Assembly (NCBI GenBank): GCA_027605045.1
Contig: JAQFWX010000055.1
Coordinates: 1-64,000, forward strand
Direction of reading: 5' to 3'
DNA: 64,000 nucleotides
Source of the DNA: Phallus indusiatus
Taxonomy: Eukaryota > Basidiomycota > Agaricomycetes > Phallales > Phallaceae
Shown here: positions 49,560-59,783 of the stretch, one piece after another
How positions within the stretch are numbered: the stretch's first letter is position 1
How the letters are laid out: every line of letters begins with the position of its first letter
Made by a program: the position numbers and the translations under genes
Notes under the pieces: model-generated
What the model was told of the DNA's origin: nothing
Seen by the model: the letters and a program-made list of their open reading frames with translations, nothing else
Databases searched by the model: none

Positions 49560-52500
49560 TGATTATTTTCTTTCCAGTTATCCGGTGGTATGAAACCGTA
49601 GTCAGCAAGTCATAATACGTTCAGTTTTAGAGTCAGGCTGATATTCATCTTTTGTAGCTAGGATTACTGAGTTGGAAGATTCAGCCAACATAAGTTGTAG
49701 CTTATGTTTTGGAGAGTAATTAATATTACATGTATGTGAATGACAGACAGATTGTACTCACAGCTTGGGTGAAAACAGTAGCGAGAAAAATAATAATAGA
49801 GTTCACATAGCCATACGTTCGGCCCATCAAGAACTTTCCTTATGCGAAGGAGTGAAGGATGTAGATCAGGGAAATAGCAATTTCTGAGTTCATATTCGTC
49901 GTCTCCATCGTCTATTACGATATATATGGCTTCCCCCGGCTTGTTATGTTTCTGAGCGAAAGTAAGTTCTCGGTTAACAGCCCCGTCTCGATTCTATTTC
50001 TCGAACGAACTCTGCAACCCCTCGGAAAAGTCGAATCGCACCTTGCACTAACCTGAACATTATTACGATACCCGAGCCTTTAAACATCCCAACTAATAAG
50101 CAACCGTATTTAGTTTGAAAGAGCATGGTGAAGTTTTCTTAAGTTTCTTCTTGATATGGCCCAAAACAATCAGTTATGGGTACTCCATGGAAATATAAAG
50201 CTTACGGAGTGATCACAGAAGCCCTCATCCTTCACAAACAACCCCGAAATCGGTACACTCTCTTTCCCCAGCTCCGATTACCATGGGATCCCTCTAAACC
50301 CCAAGACCTTAGGGGATCCATAATTCCTGATTTTGGTATATGACACTACTATAACTCCCCTCCACATAATCGTCTTTATGGTGGAATTGAGATGAAAAAA
50401 TCAACATCCTCTATAGAGCACATTCTGCCAGCAAGTGAAGCCACCGAGGATTGTTGGAATCCCAGGCTCGTCGAAGTAGCGGACACAAAAGGTGTAGTCT
50501 ATAAGCGCCGTGACTACATAAGTGTTAAGCTGTGTCGGGTCAATTGAGTATATGCGTTCAATCCTTTTATCATCAAGCTTGTGGCTCTAATTTTTTTCTC
50601 GGAAAATTACAAATATACTGTAGGGAATTGTTTTTTCGTTGATGATGTGAGAACACGTAGATTGAGTACTACTAGTTTATATACTGGCGGGACACGACTA
50701 TCTCGAGCTACGAGAGAAATGACAGACCACGCCTCACTATTGACGAGATCCGAGACGGGCTATACATGGAAAGTCCCGAAACGCGTGATATTTACCGTCG
50801 CCTCGAGTCACGTTACACGACGCGTACGACACTGTTTCAGAAAAATGTATATATACTAAAAACCATTACCTACAATAAACAACTAATTTCCCCCCCATTT
50901 TTCCCTCTATTTTCCTAAACACACAGCACTGATTCCCGTATCTTACCTGCCACTCTCCTGAGGCGCACTTGTCACTATCACCATCCATTCTATACACGCC
51001 TGTAGCGCCTTATTCGAAGGACTCTGAATCGTCACATTTCATAAATGGGACAGATGTCTCAGAAACCATAGATAGCGCATACGTAGTACAAATGTCTGAC
51101 ATGGGCGACCCGACACACGGTAAATTTGATTTTTCAAAAAAAAAATCAACTGCTCAAATCACGAGGCCTTTCATTGTATATCAACGTACATACGCTGCTC
51201 CGACGTGACTTAATAGAATCCTTTTTGCCGAGCACTTAAGGCTGGGGTTTCCGTACTGCATTTTCCCGAGGGAGTGAGACCAGAGTTACTATAGCCAATA
51301 TTATGTCAATGCAAATGAGGTCAAGGCGCGGAAACTTGCCATAGAACATGATAGTTTTGCAAGGCGCTCACCGACGCAAATCGAGTTGCAGGCGTGAGTC
51401 GACTCAATTTTAACGATGCCATTGTCATTCGTAACCATTTAGTCAGTTGTCATCTGAGTTTGATAATTGTGAAAAACCCGACCAAAAAAAAAAGGAACAT
51501 TGACGAGGCAGACCAGTATGTTCTTAACATTCTTCGCTATTGAACTTAGCCATCTCTTACTCTACATAAATAGTATCAAAGATCATTAAAAGACGGCAGA
51601 GGCAGATGTGTTCGCACTACTTTTCACAACATTAACCTCGTAATATTGGCTGTTGTCAATATGATGCCGTCTGCTCAATGTCTCTTCTCCCACGCTCGTG
51701 AGCCCGGCCACCCTCAGGTCAACGTATCCCAACAAGGTTACTCTATAACGGCAAGAAAATGCACATGACACACCGCGCATGGACAACACCGAGGGTCTCT
51801 ATGGGTTCGACAATGTGCATAAACTTGGTATAGCCGTATCTTCCTCCAGAATATCACGACACCACCATTCCCGGGGTGCTGTATCTGTCAGGTGCTCAGG
51901 GAAAGCGATGGCGGGTAGAGAAGATTTCGATTTGTCGTTGCTCTTGCCCATCTCCTCATCTTATAAACGCGACCTGTGTGCCGAAAGCATAGAGTAACAA
52001 GTTGGTGAAATCATTTCCGCATTTGTTGATCGGCCTAATACTTGTTGTACCACGACTGCGGATACTTGGCACCATGACTTGCACAATATATGACCGGTGA
52101 ATCCTTGGACACGGTTGGCAAGACGGTGAAATTAGACGGTGTCCTTTTGGCAGACAGGAAACTGAGGACTGATGAGACTGATGGTATAGCCCCCTAGGAC
52201 CAGGAAGACAGGATTGAGCACGCCATTCTAGGTACCGTAGTTACTCGTATTCGTCTCGCGATCCGGGACCAAGCTGAAAGCCTGAAAGATGTAAGTAAGA
52301 GAGAAAACCATCGACTGAAGATGCGATGCGCGAGGCAATTTTCATTTCAAACTCCGACAGACCACGTAGACTTGGGAGAAATTTGCCAGGAATGAGTCGG
52401 AACGACACATTGACGAAGCGACGATTTCATCATGATTGGGTGATGCTCTGTTTTGATATAGCAATAGATGAATTAACGACCCTTGATTCAGAGACTTGAC

Positions 52501-52831
52501 ATTCAAATCCAGACACGTTTGGCTGCTGCTGCTCCAACTTCCGTCTGCCCTTCCTGGTGTAGTACAGACAAGGTACAGAACGAGATAAGCAGAGAAAAGT
52601 GGGACAGACGAAGTAGAGATAGCATGTCGACGAATGTTGGCTGCAGTTGGTCACAAAAACTGACCGAGGCCGATCGCAAGCTCCGATCAGGATCATAGGA
52701 TGACAAAGTTCGTAAGCAACCCCGAAGGAGAAGTCAGGAGAAGTCGTGGTTTCCCATCGTGTTAGCTCTAACTATATTTAAAGCTCTCATCTTGACTCGA
52801 CGGATTTCCCAGCTCAAGTGGACTTGCCGCC
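49560..52831. other. Intergenic, no supported gene
   Basis: Several frames of 60-90 codons occur (50581-50859, 50969-51208, 51779-51997 on plus; 51789-51586 and 52696-52430 on minus) but none has a family signature or splice partners. TATTTAAAGC near 52775 is a likely core promoter of the GST gene. Confidence 0.45.
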
Positions 52832-54124
52832 ATGTCTCGATTAACTTTGTATGCCGCTACCTCTCCCGCCGGTTAGTCTTCACAGTTGGTCTATCTCCAT
52901 GATTCTGTTATTGACATGCAAGGATAGTACTACCTGTCCCCGTGGTTCTTGAAGAACTCGACGTCAGCTGTATGTGGATGTGCTCCCGAGACCGCGTTGC
53001 AAGACTTGTCACTTACGTATACTGCTTTTAGATAACCTCAAGGCGATGTCCTTGCCAGATAGAGAACAAAAAAGCGAATGGTACTTGAAAATTAATCCAA
53101 ACGGTGTGTCAACGTAATACTCGTAAAATTTTCATCCTCAGTTTACTTGTACACAGGTCGTCTTCCTGCTATCATTGATCACGCCAGGGACGACTTTATT
53201 GTATGGGAGTCTACGGCCATTCTTCTGTGTTCGTATCACTTTCGGTATCATTTCTCCTCCACCCTCAGGCTGATAACGTCCGATCTATTAAAGATATCGC
53301 CGAGCACTTCGATACCGAACGTAAAATCTCTTATGACCCGGTTAAAGAGCCCAACTTGTACAGTGAACAACTTCAATGGCTTCTTTTCACCCATGGCGGA
53401 CTCTCTCCAATGTAAGTATGAACGATACTGTGTAAAAATTGTTAGATTGATAGATCTTTCTAGGCAGGGTCAAGCGTACGTCCTATATTTGTATATGCGT
53501 GTTGTAGGGACGTAGATATTCATAATCTATTCGCAGCCATCATTTCACGCGTCTGGCTCCGGAAGAGATTCCATACGCTATCAAACGTTACCAAGTACCT
53601 ACTAAATTCATCTTGAAGAATTTCTGCGGAACTGACAGTCATTTCCTAGGATGAAACGAAGCGTCTCTACTCTGTACTTGAAGAGCGCTTGAAAGACCGT
53701 GAATGGTTGGTTGGTACTCATTATAGTTTGGCTGATATCAAAGCTTTGTAAGTTGCAATTTGCTTTTTCCAAACCAGAATTTTTGATGTTTTTTTAAAAA
53801 AGGCCATGGTGCGTACTTTTTTTAGACAACGTCGTGATTGTTCCGGTATTAAAAGGCATACGAAGGGTTCGCTCAGCAAAGTTTGCTGGAGTGGATATCA
53901 ACAATTACCCGAAGCTCAAAGATTGGCGCGATAGGATTATGGCTCGTCCGAAAACTTACAAAGGAATGGGAATTCCTAATCGCACAGATCCTGATGCGTA
54001 AGTCATTTACCATCCCAGAGGAAGGATTTTGCTAAACCAATTGTTTCAAAACAGGAGAGCGGATTTACCAGCCGAAGAGACTAGAGCCTGGGCTGCAAGT
54101 ATTTTCGGTTTTCAGAAAGTTTAA
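52832..54124 (+). CDS. Glutathione S-transferase (Ure2p/theta-like)
   Basis: Start MSRLTLYAATSPAG, then after the first intron VLPVPVVLEELDV. The thioredoxin-like N-domain carries EWYLKINPNGRLPAIIDH and the glutathione-binding VWESTAILL; the fragment NVRSIKDIAEHFDTERKISY leads into the helical C-domain with LYSVLEERLKDREWLVGTHY, SLADIKAF, LDNVVIVPVLKG and YPKLKDWRDRIMARPKTYKG. The end is RADLPAEETRAWAASIFGFQ followed by KV. It should conjugate glutathione to electrophiles or reduce peroxides in the cytosol. About seven introns; the GGT codon in NPNGR is split by an intron ending CACAG. Fungal GSTs of this type are often expanded in wood and litter decayers. Confidence 0.9.
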
Positions 54125-54494
54125 CTCGTTGATGTGATATGCCACAACGTCTTTAATGAACAATAGAATTTATTCACCTTTGCTGATTTATTAAGGATTC
54201 CGGATCTTTTTTGTCGGAATTAAACTCACAAAACAAACAAGAACTGATGGAGAATAAATGTTTCCTCTGGGGTTGAAGTAAGTTTATGTGTATTATGATT
54301 ACTCGAAAGCGCAGTGGGTAGCGTAAGAAAGCAGCGCTAGCTTCACTAGCTTTCGTGACTGCGACATTAAGACTCAAGCTCAAGGTCCGTATGGACGACA
54401 TGGACAACTTGCCACTGGATGCCAAGTGTAACTTCGATCCTAACGATGTGGTTATTTCCATGCTGGGTTTGACGTTTAGTTGAGGTGTTACCTA

Positions 54495-54534
54495 GGTTAG
54501 GTTAGGTTAGGTTAGGTTAGGTTAGGTTAGGTTA
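54495..54534. repeat. (GGTTA)8 pentanucleotide tract
   Basis: Eight perfect copies of GGTTA, equivalent to TTAGG. This is the arthropod-type telomere unit, not the TTAGGG of most basidiomycetes, and it stands inside the window between GST and the AIM9-like relics. Confidence 0.95.
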
Positions 54535-54726
54535 TTTCTTTCTATGAGGTGCTCTTCTGATCAGCTTCAGAAATACAGGTTCCAGGACAGACATATTGAC
54601 GGTTAACGGGTTTAGGGTTCAAGGTCAGGTTCCGCCGGAAGTCATAGGTAATATATGTGGATGTATCCCAGACATACTACTATCTCGAACGATAGGACAT
54701 AAGAGCAAAGATGAGCAGGCAGAAGG

Positions 54727-54940
54727 TATACGTTTTATCTCAAGCCGCCTCGCTGCAAATCTGTCACATATTCCACGGTCATTCAATCATTTTCCATATC
54801 TTCTGGTAAGAAGAATTCACTATAATGATCGTCTTTACTAAATATTCGACATCTAGCAGACTATAACTATTTCCGTCATACCGGTAACATGTGGTTGTTC
54901 AAACGTTCAACGCTGAAATGCGTATGTATTGGGACAAGTC
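54727..54940 (+). pseudogene. Relic of exons 1-2 of the AIM9-like gene
   Basis: The stretch GGTATACG...TTTATCTCAAGCC, CACATATTCCACGG, ACTATTTCCGTCATACCGG and ACATGTGGTTGTTCAA follows the 5' part of the intact gene (59758-59995) in order, with small deletions and substitutions that break the frame. Confidence 0.75.
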
Positions 54941-55217
54941 ACAACGTAAACAGAAATTTGTCATTTGGTTCACAAAATCCGGAGCGCACTCATTCAATTC
55001 ACATTTTATATTGAGTTTGTCTTCTCGCCCTTGGGCCAATACTCCTGAGTCCTGGGAGCCTTAATAACGCCAACAAAGAAAGCTAAAACTGAAGTCGGTT
55101 ATTAATTATTGTCGCGCTCGTGTAAAAGGAAAACTGGGATGCCAAATTTTACCAGAAGACAAGAATCGCACAAAAAAGCTGATCGGATGTAATAATTCTA
55201 GTACTGTTTGAAATTAC

Positions 55218-56128
55218 TACCACCATATTAGGGAGAACGATGAGGGTAAAAGCCACGCAAATCAAATATTTAAACTCACATTATTGTCAGCAAACAATTT
55301 TGCCCAAAAGCTAGTAACAGTCTCCGTTCTCTCGAGGTTTAGAGTAAAAAGTTTGTCTTGAGGGTGAAATCTTGAGACATTCTTCCTTGGTCGTCTTGTT
55401 CCTCTTGCATGTGATGTTTGCAGTTCCTTTTTTCAGAAATCTTTCCTGTATGAAAACGAATGCTTTCATCGTGGTATAAAACTCGTCCCGGATTTTTAGC
55501 GAAAACTTTCATCGACGCAGTATAGACGTTTTGATAGCGTTGTCGTTTCAACTCTTGCCAGAAGCCTCTGGTAGTTACAGTATAAACTTTTTGATAATAT
55601 CGTCTCAGTTCCTCCTAGAAGTCTCTCGTGCCTTGAGCTGAAAAAAATCTTAGTAGATGCGTAGTGGACTTAATGAGATCTCACGAAATGGCGTTTTACT
55701 TCGGACATGAAGGTATGACGAAGAACCATTCGTGATTCAAATGGGTCACTAGTCACACTGGGTGCTATTTAGTATTGCGAACCGCTACTGCGCATGATCA
55801 TAGCCAGAGCATAGTTTTGACAACAACTGTTCATCTTTGAGCTCACACGAAGCGGATTGAATGTTCTTTTATTAGGTTGATTTGTTTCAGTGTGTAACTC
55901 TTTTCCAAGCAATCTTCTTAAAGAAAAACATAAATTTCGCAGTGGACCAGTAGTACATACTTGTAACGGTATGTTGACATAGTCTTATTACACATTTTAC
56001 TGTGATTTTAAAGTTGGCGCAGCTTAGTGCATAGTATCCTGATGGAGCTCACTAAAGCAGATGAGCGCATATACCCATTCATCTAGTAGTGAGACAAACA
56101 CGTAGGGCGAGATCCTTGGCAGAGACTT
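55218..56128 (-). repeat. Left arm of a large inverted duplication
   Basis: Reverse-complement matches to the right arm (56575-57687) run the whole length, for example CAGATGAGCGCATATAC at 56058 against 56636, AGTTTTGACAACAACTGTTC at 55821, CGTCCCGGATTTTTAGC at about 55485 and GATTTGCGTGGCTTTTACC at the outer end (minus strand). On the minus strand it contains MNSCCQN and FWQELKRQRYQNVYTASMKV, the counterparts of frames in the right arm, so the arms look like two divergent copies of one unknown gene or element. Confidence 0.75.
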
Positions 56129-56147
56129 AGAGGATTCCGAGATTGCT

Positions 56148-56530
56148 TGAAATCACATTAGACAACGACCAAGAATTTATTGAAAAGCTTCCCTATCCTT
56201 ATGGAGGTCCCGCTCATTACACCACTGGCACAGCCAGCGAGGTGACAACAATGCAATTCATGAAAGACTTGTTCGAACTTCCGGTCCCAAACGTCTTGAC
56301 TTGATGTACTCACTCTGAAAGCACTCCCGTCAAATCTGAGTTTATTATTATGAAAAAAAAAACTAAAAGGCAGATTCCTCAGGGACACCTGCCAGCGGGA
56401 CGACCAAGTTAAACCAGATGAAGTCACGCATATTATACGAGAAATAGCTGAAATCAAACTTTTGTATTACAGACACGTATTTGAAATACGTGGGAAGCCT
56501 CTATTAAACCAAGGATATTCCTCATGACGT
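56148..56530 (+). pseudogene. Relic of exon 4 of the AIM9-like gene
   Basis: Matches 60208-60575 of the intact gene: ATCACATTAGACAACGACCA, CATTACACCACTGGCACAGC, CTTCCGGTCCCAAACGTC, ATTCCTCATGACGTTCG. It carries an in-frame TGA after GTCTTGACT, an A-run insertion in the ATTATGAAAAA codons and other frameshifts. It occupies the spacer between the two inverted arms. Confidence 0.85.
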
Positions 56531-56574
56531 TCGTACCATCAAATTTCTGATTTCGGAATCCACTCATGTCTTTG

Positions 56575-57687
56575 CCAAGGGCCTTGCCGTACGTGTTTGT
56601 CTCACTACCAGATGTATGAGTATATGCGCTCATCTGCATTGGTGAGCTTCATCAGAATCCCATGATTGAATTTAAACCAACCTTAGAATCACAGTAAAAC
56701 GTGTAATAAGAACATGTCAACATTCTCTTACAAGTACCACTGGTCCACTGCCAAATTTATGTTTCCCTTTTAGAATATTGTGTGGAAGAGCTACGCACTG
56801 AAACAAATTTTACACTTAGAAAAAATCAGTCTGCGTGAGCTCAAAGATGAACAATTGTTGTCAAAACTCTTGCTTTGGCCATGGTCAATGGTCCCGGTCC
56901 CGGTCATGGGCAGTAACGGTCCGTAGCAGCACCTGTGACCTTTTAAATCGTTTTTCACATCCATTTCCACCAAAAATCCGTTTTTCAACTTTGTTCACAA
57001 ACCACCACATACCACAAATCCAATGCCCCACCCTCGTGAGGTTCATTCAATTAAAGTCAATCACGTTTCTACTAAGAGTTTTTCAGCTCCCAACATTTTG
57101 GGTGTTGTTAGACGAGCAATGAAAAAAACACGGTTTCGAAGTATACACAACGATCAAAGTAGGCTTAAACCACAGACCTGGGACTGTTTTATACCGAACA
57201 CAAGATATCCGTGTCCACGGCGGCGAAAGTCTTAAGTGATGGGAACGCTAGCGTGGTCTACAAGCACGGAACGACTGGCGGACTTTTACTTAAACAATTC
57301 GAACCTAACGAAAAAATCATTACTCAAAACATCAAAAGCTTTTGGAAAGGACTTAGAGAACGATACTTCAAAAAAGTGTATAAGGGGGTCATGAAAGTTT
57401 TGGCCGAAACCCGGGACGCGTTCAAAGATACATCCGTTTCCATGATGGATAGGTCCTAAAGAATGCAACTGAGAATGTTGTATGCAAAAGAAATGAAGAG
57501 ACTAAAGAAGAGTGTTTAAAGGGGTTTAACCCTCAAGAGAAGCTATTAACACTGAATAACGAACGCACGAAGAGTACCACCAGCTTTTGGACTGTTCGCA
57601 ACACGGGTGATGATAGTAAATATCGTAAGTTAAATCATTTGATTTGCGTGGCTTTTATCCCTCATCGTTCTCTCCAGCATGGTAGTT
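56575..57687 (+). repeat. Right arm of a large inverted duplication
   Basis: Partner of the left arm. Plus-strand frames include MNNCCQNSCFGHGQWSRS (56847), FEPNEKIITQNIKSFWKGLR (about 57300) and FNPQEKLLTLNNERTKSTTS followed by FWTV (about 57527). The last two share an F-P-EK-(I/L)(I/L)T-(Q/L)N...SFW pattern, so the encoded sequence itself seems internally repeated. I do not recognise the family. Frames are interrupted, so this is probably not functional. Confidence 0.7.
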
Positions 57688-57689
57688 GG

Positions 57690-58540
57690 ACACTTGTTAG
57701 GTAACCGACTATGCAAGGAACCGATCACACCTTTCAACAAAACACGAACAAAAGGACTAATAGTATCAATTTCTTTTTTCATTTTCTTTACTCTTGTATG
57801 GTCTTGTTTAATGTTGTTCTGTTGACTCTTAAGGGCCGTCGCCCCTTTCCCCTTGCTCCTTTCCCCTTTAGAATAGTAGAACTGCCTCTATTATAAAAGA
57901 GCGGTATTTTTGTACTTGAATGGGACACCTCTAAATAAACTGAAATCTGACTTTACTGCTTCGGCTCATCTCTCTCTCAAGATCTTAATCTATTCGCTTC
58001 GACGCTATCCGTGATAAGATTAGAATAATCTTATCACTCTTTTCGCCTCCCTTAAGCGTTCTCGTATAACTCACGCTTCGACAAACAAAACCTTCGATAT
58101 CACACGCCGTTAATAAATCAGACGACGATTGAGACGGTTTCACGCAAGCTAAATAATTATTACGGCGATTCAAACTACATTACATTGAGAAACCTAACAA
58201 CACTACTAGAACTAATCAGCTTTTTCGGGGTGGTTTTTCGTACTCTGTTCAAATTCGGCATCCTCGTTTTCCTTTTATACGGTTCCAACAATACCAGTTT
58301 TATTGTTGTTATTATCTGTACGTTAAGACTTGCAGTAGATATCGGAGTGGTCGGGAAACAAAACCGAGAATGTGTATCTTATATAAAAATTGAATGAGTA
58401 CGCGTTCGACTTTTGTGAATAAAAATGACAAAGTTCTCTGTCTGTTTGACTTATCTCAACACACTCCAGAGCGCCTTAAGTCCGCCCTTTTCATCATAGG
58501 GTTTAATCCTACTAGTACGCCGTACATTATGTCCGCGTCC
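57690..58540. other. AT-rich spacer, no gene seen
   Basis: No supported coding sequence. A perfect GATAAGATTAGAATAATCTTATC palindrome-like hairpin lies near 58013-58037. Confidence 0.5.
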
Positions 58541-58544
58541 GAAA

Positions 58545-58660
58545 ATACTAGTATGGTTCCAAAATACCTGAAATCGAACTTTGTATGACAGAAACGTATT
58601 TTAATACTTGGGAACCCTCTGTTATATCAAGAATATTCCTCAGATACCATAATTTTAAGA
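58545..58660 (+). pseudogene. Second short relic of AIM9-like exon 4
   Basis: GTATGACAGAAACGTATTTT, CTTGGGAACCCTCTGTTATA and CAAGAATATTCCTCAGATA match 60515-60580 of the intact gene and the 56460-56530 relic. It therefore represents an independent fragment of the same gene. Confidence 0.75.
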
Positions 58661-58739
58661 CTCTGCCAAGGGGCGCTCCGTAGCGAGCGAGTGTCCGTTT
58701 AGGTTGAGACTGAGGATTAGTTCTCGTAGCAGGAGTTAC

Positions 58740-59530
58740 TGTGATAGAGGTTTTGTCGACATGGGAATTTTATGTGTTGAGAGGTGGGAATGTAATAGAT
58801 TTAGTGTGGGATGTCATTTGGATTGAGGCTGAGAAGTCTAAAGCGGATTTGATGGGACGACCGGATGATCAAAGAAAATCGGGAAAAGCTCCGTAACGGT
58901 GTGTGATGACACAGGCCTAGGGAACACGAGACGCAGAGAATCAAGTTCGCTATCACCGGCTATTCAAAGAGACAGATGATATGCTAAAAAAATGTTAGCG
59001 AAGGACGACAACTGACAAGGAGGACGACAGACTATATCAATAAATTGTTTAAGCTGAGTATTTGATTTTCCAGTAATACTTGAAAACTTGTATCAAGAGT
59101 CCGCTTTACATCACGTTTGAACGTGTTGAGAAAAGCAGCAAAGCACTTTCGACATCAGTTTGTCCAAGAAGAGCAGCAGTTCTGCCTTGAGCGACAGCGG
59201 CGTCGTATTCGGCTTTTGCTTTAACGTTGTCTTCACAATTCCTTTGATGGTACGTTTTCCTCCAACGACAGCTTCGAAAGAACATACCAATGCATCTGGA
59301 GGCGGGGGGCGGACATATTTGACTTCCATCGTCGTTGAGCCATTTGAAGCGTACGTCAAGACAAGGGTGGCACTAAACGGGAATTTGAAAAGAAACCTTT
59401 AGAGATTATTGAAAGAAACTAACAGCGATTGAACATCCACAACATCACAATGAACCTTGGATGAGAAAAGAGGAAAATCTGAGATCGATCTAGTACCGGA
59501 GACTGGCAAAATTCCTGCTAGACTGGGCAG
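58740..59530 (-). pseudogene. VIT-domain relic (fourth copy of the VIT-VWA family)
   Basis: Minus strand, same exon order as the 5' part of copies A-C: exon 1 (59528-59420, start codon lost), exon 2 (59372-59111; TYASNGSTTMEVKYV then GGKRTIKGIVK before a one-base frameshift), and part of the later VIT exon (about 58990-58780, with an inserted CCTAG-like sequence). Nothing of the VWA or C-terminal parts remains. A TATATATAAA box persists at 59573-59584. Confidence 0.88.
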
Positions 59531-59783
59531 CTGTTCGGAGAGAGTTTAGAGTTCCATAACAAGGTAACGAGGTTTATATATAAATGAGGGAAGAAAAGAT
59601 GCACTGTACATGTATCTGGGCAGTTGACACGAGGCGAGTGAAATAAGAGTGTGGTTCAGGAAGACGCGAAAACTTGGCACAACGCGGGCTCTCACGGGCG
59701 CCTAATTAGACCTAGTGAGGACCTTGCTGCGTTCACTGCAACAGAGAGAGTCTAGACGGTGTACATCTTATCTCAAGCCTCCG

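Noticed and set aside
51586..52698. Minus- and plus-strand frames between 51.5 and 52.7 kb as genes
   Set aside because: No recognisable motif, overlapping frames on both strands, and no splice-linked extension.
54495..54534. Chromosome end
   Set aside because: Only eight pentamers, with unique sequence and genes on both sides, and the unit is not the usual fungal TTAGGG.
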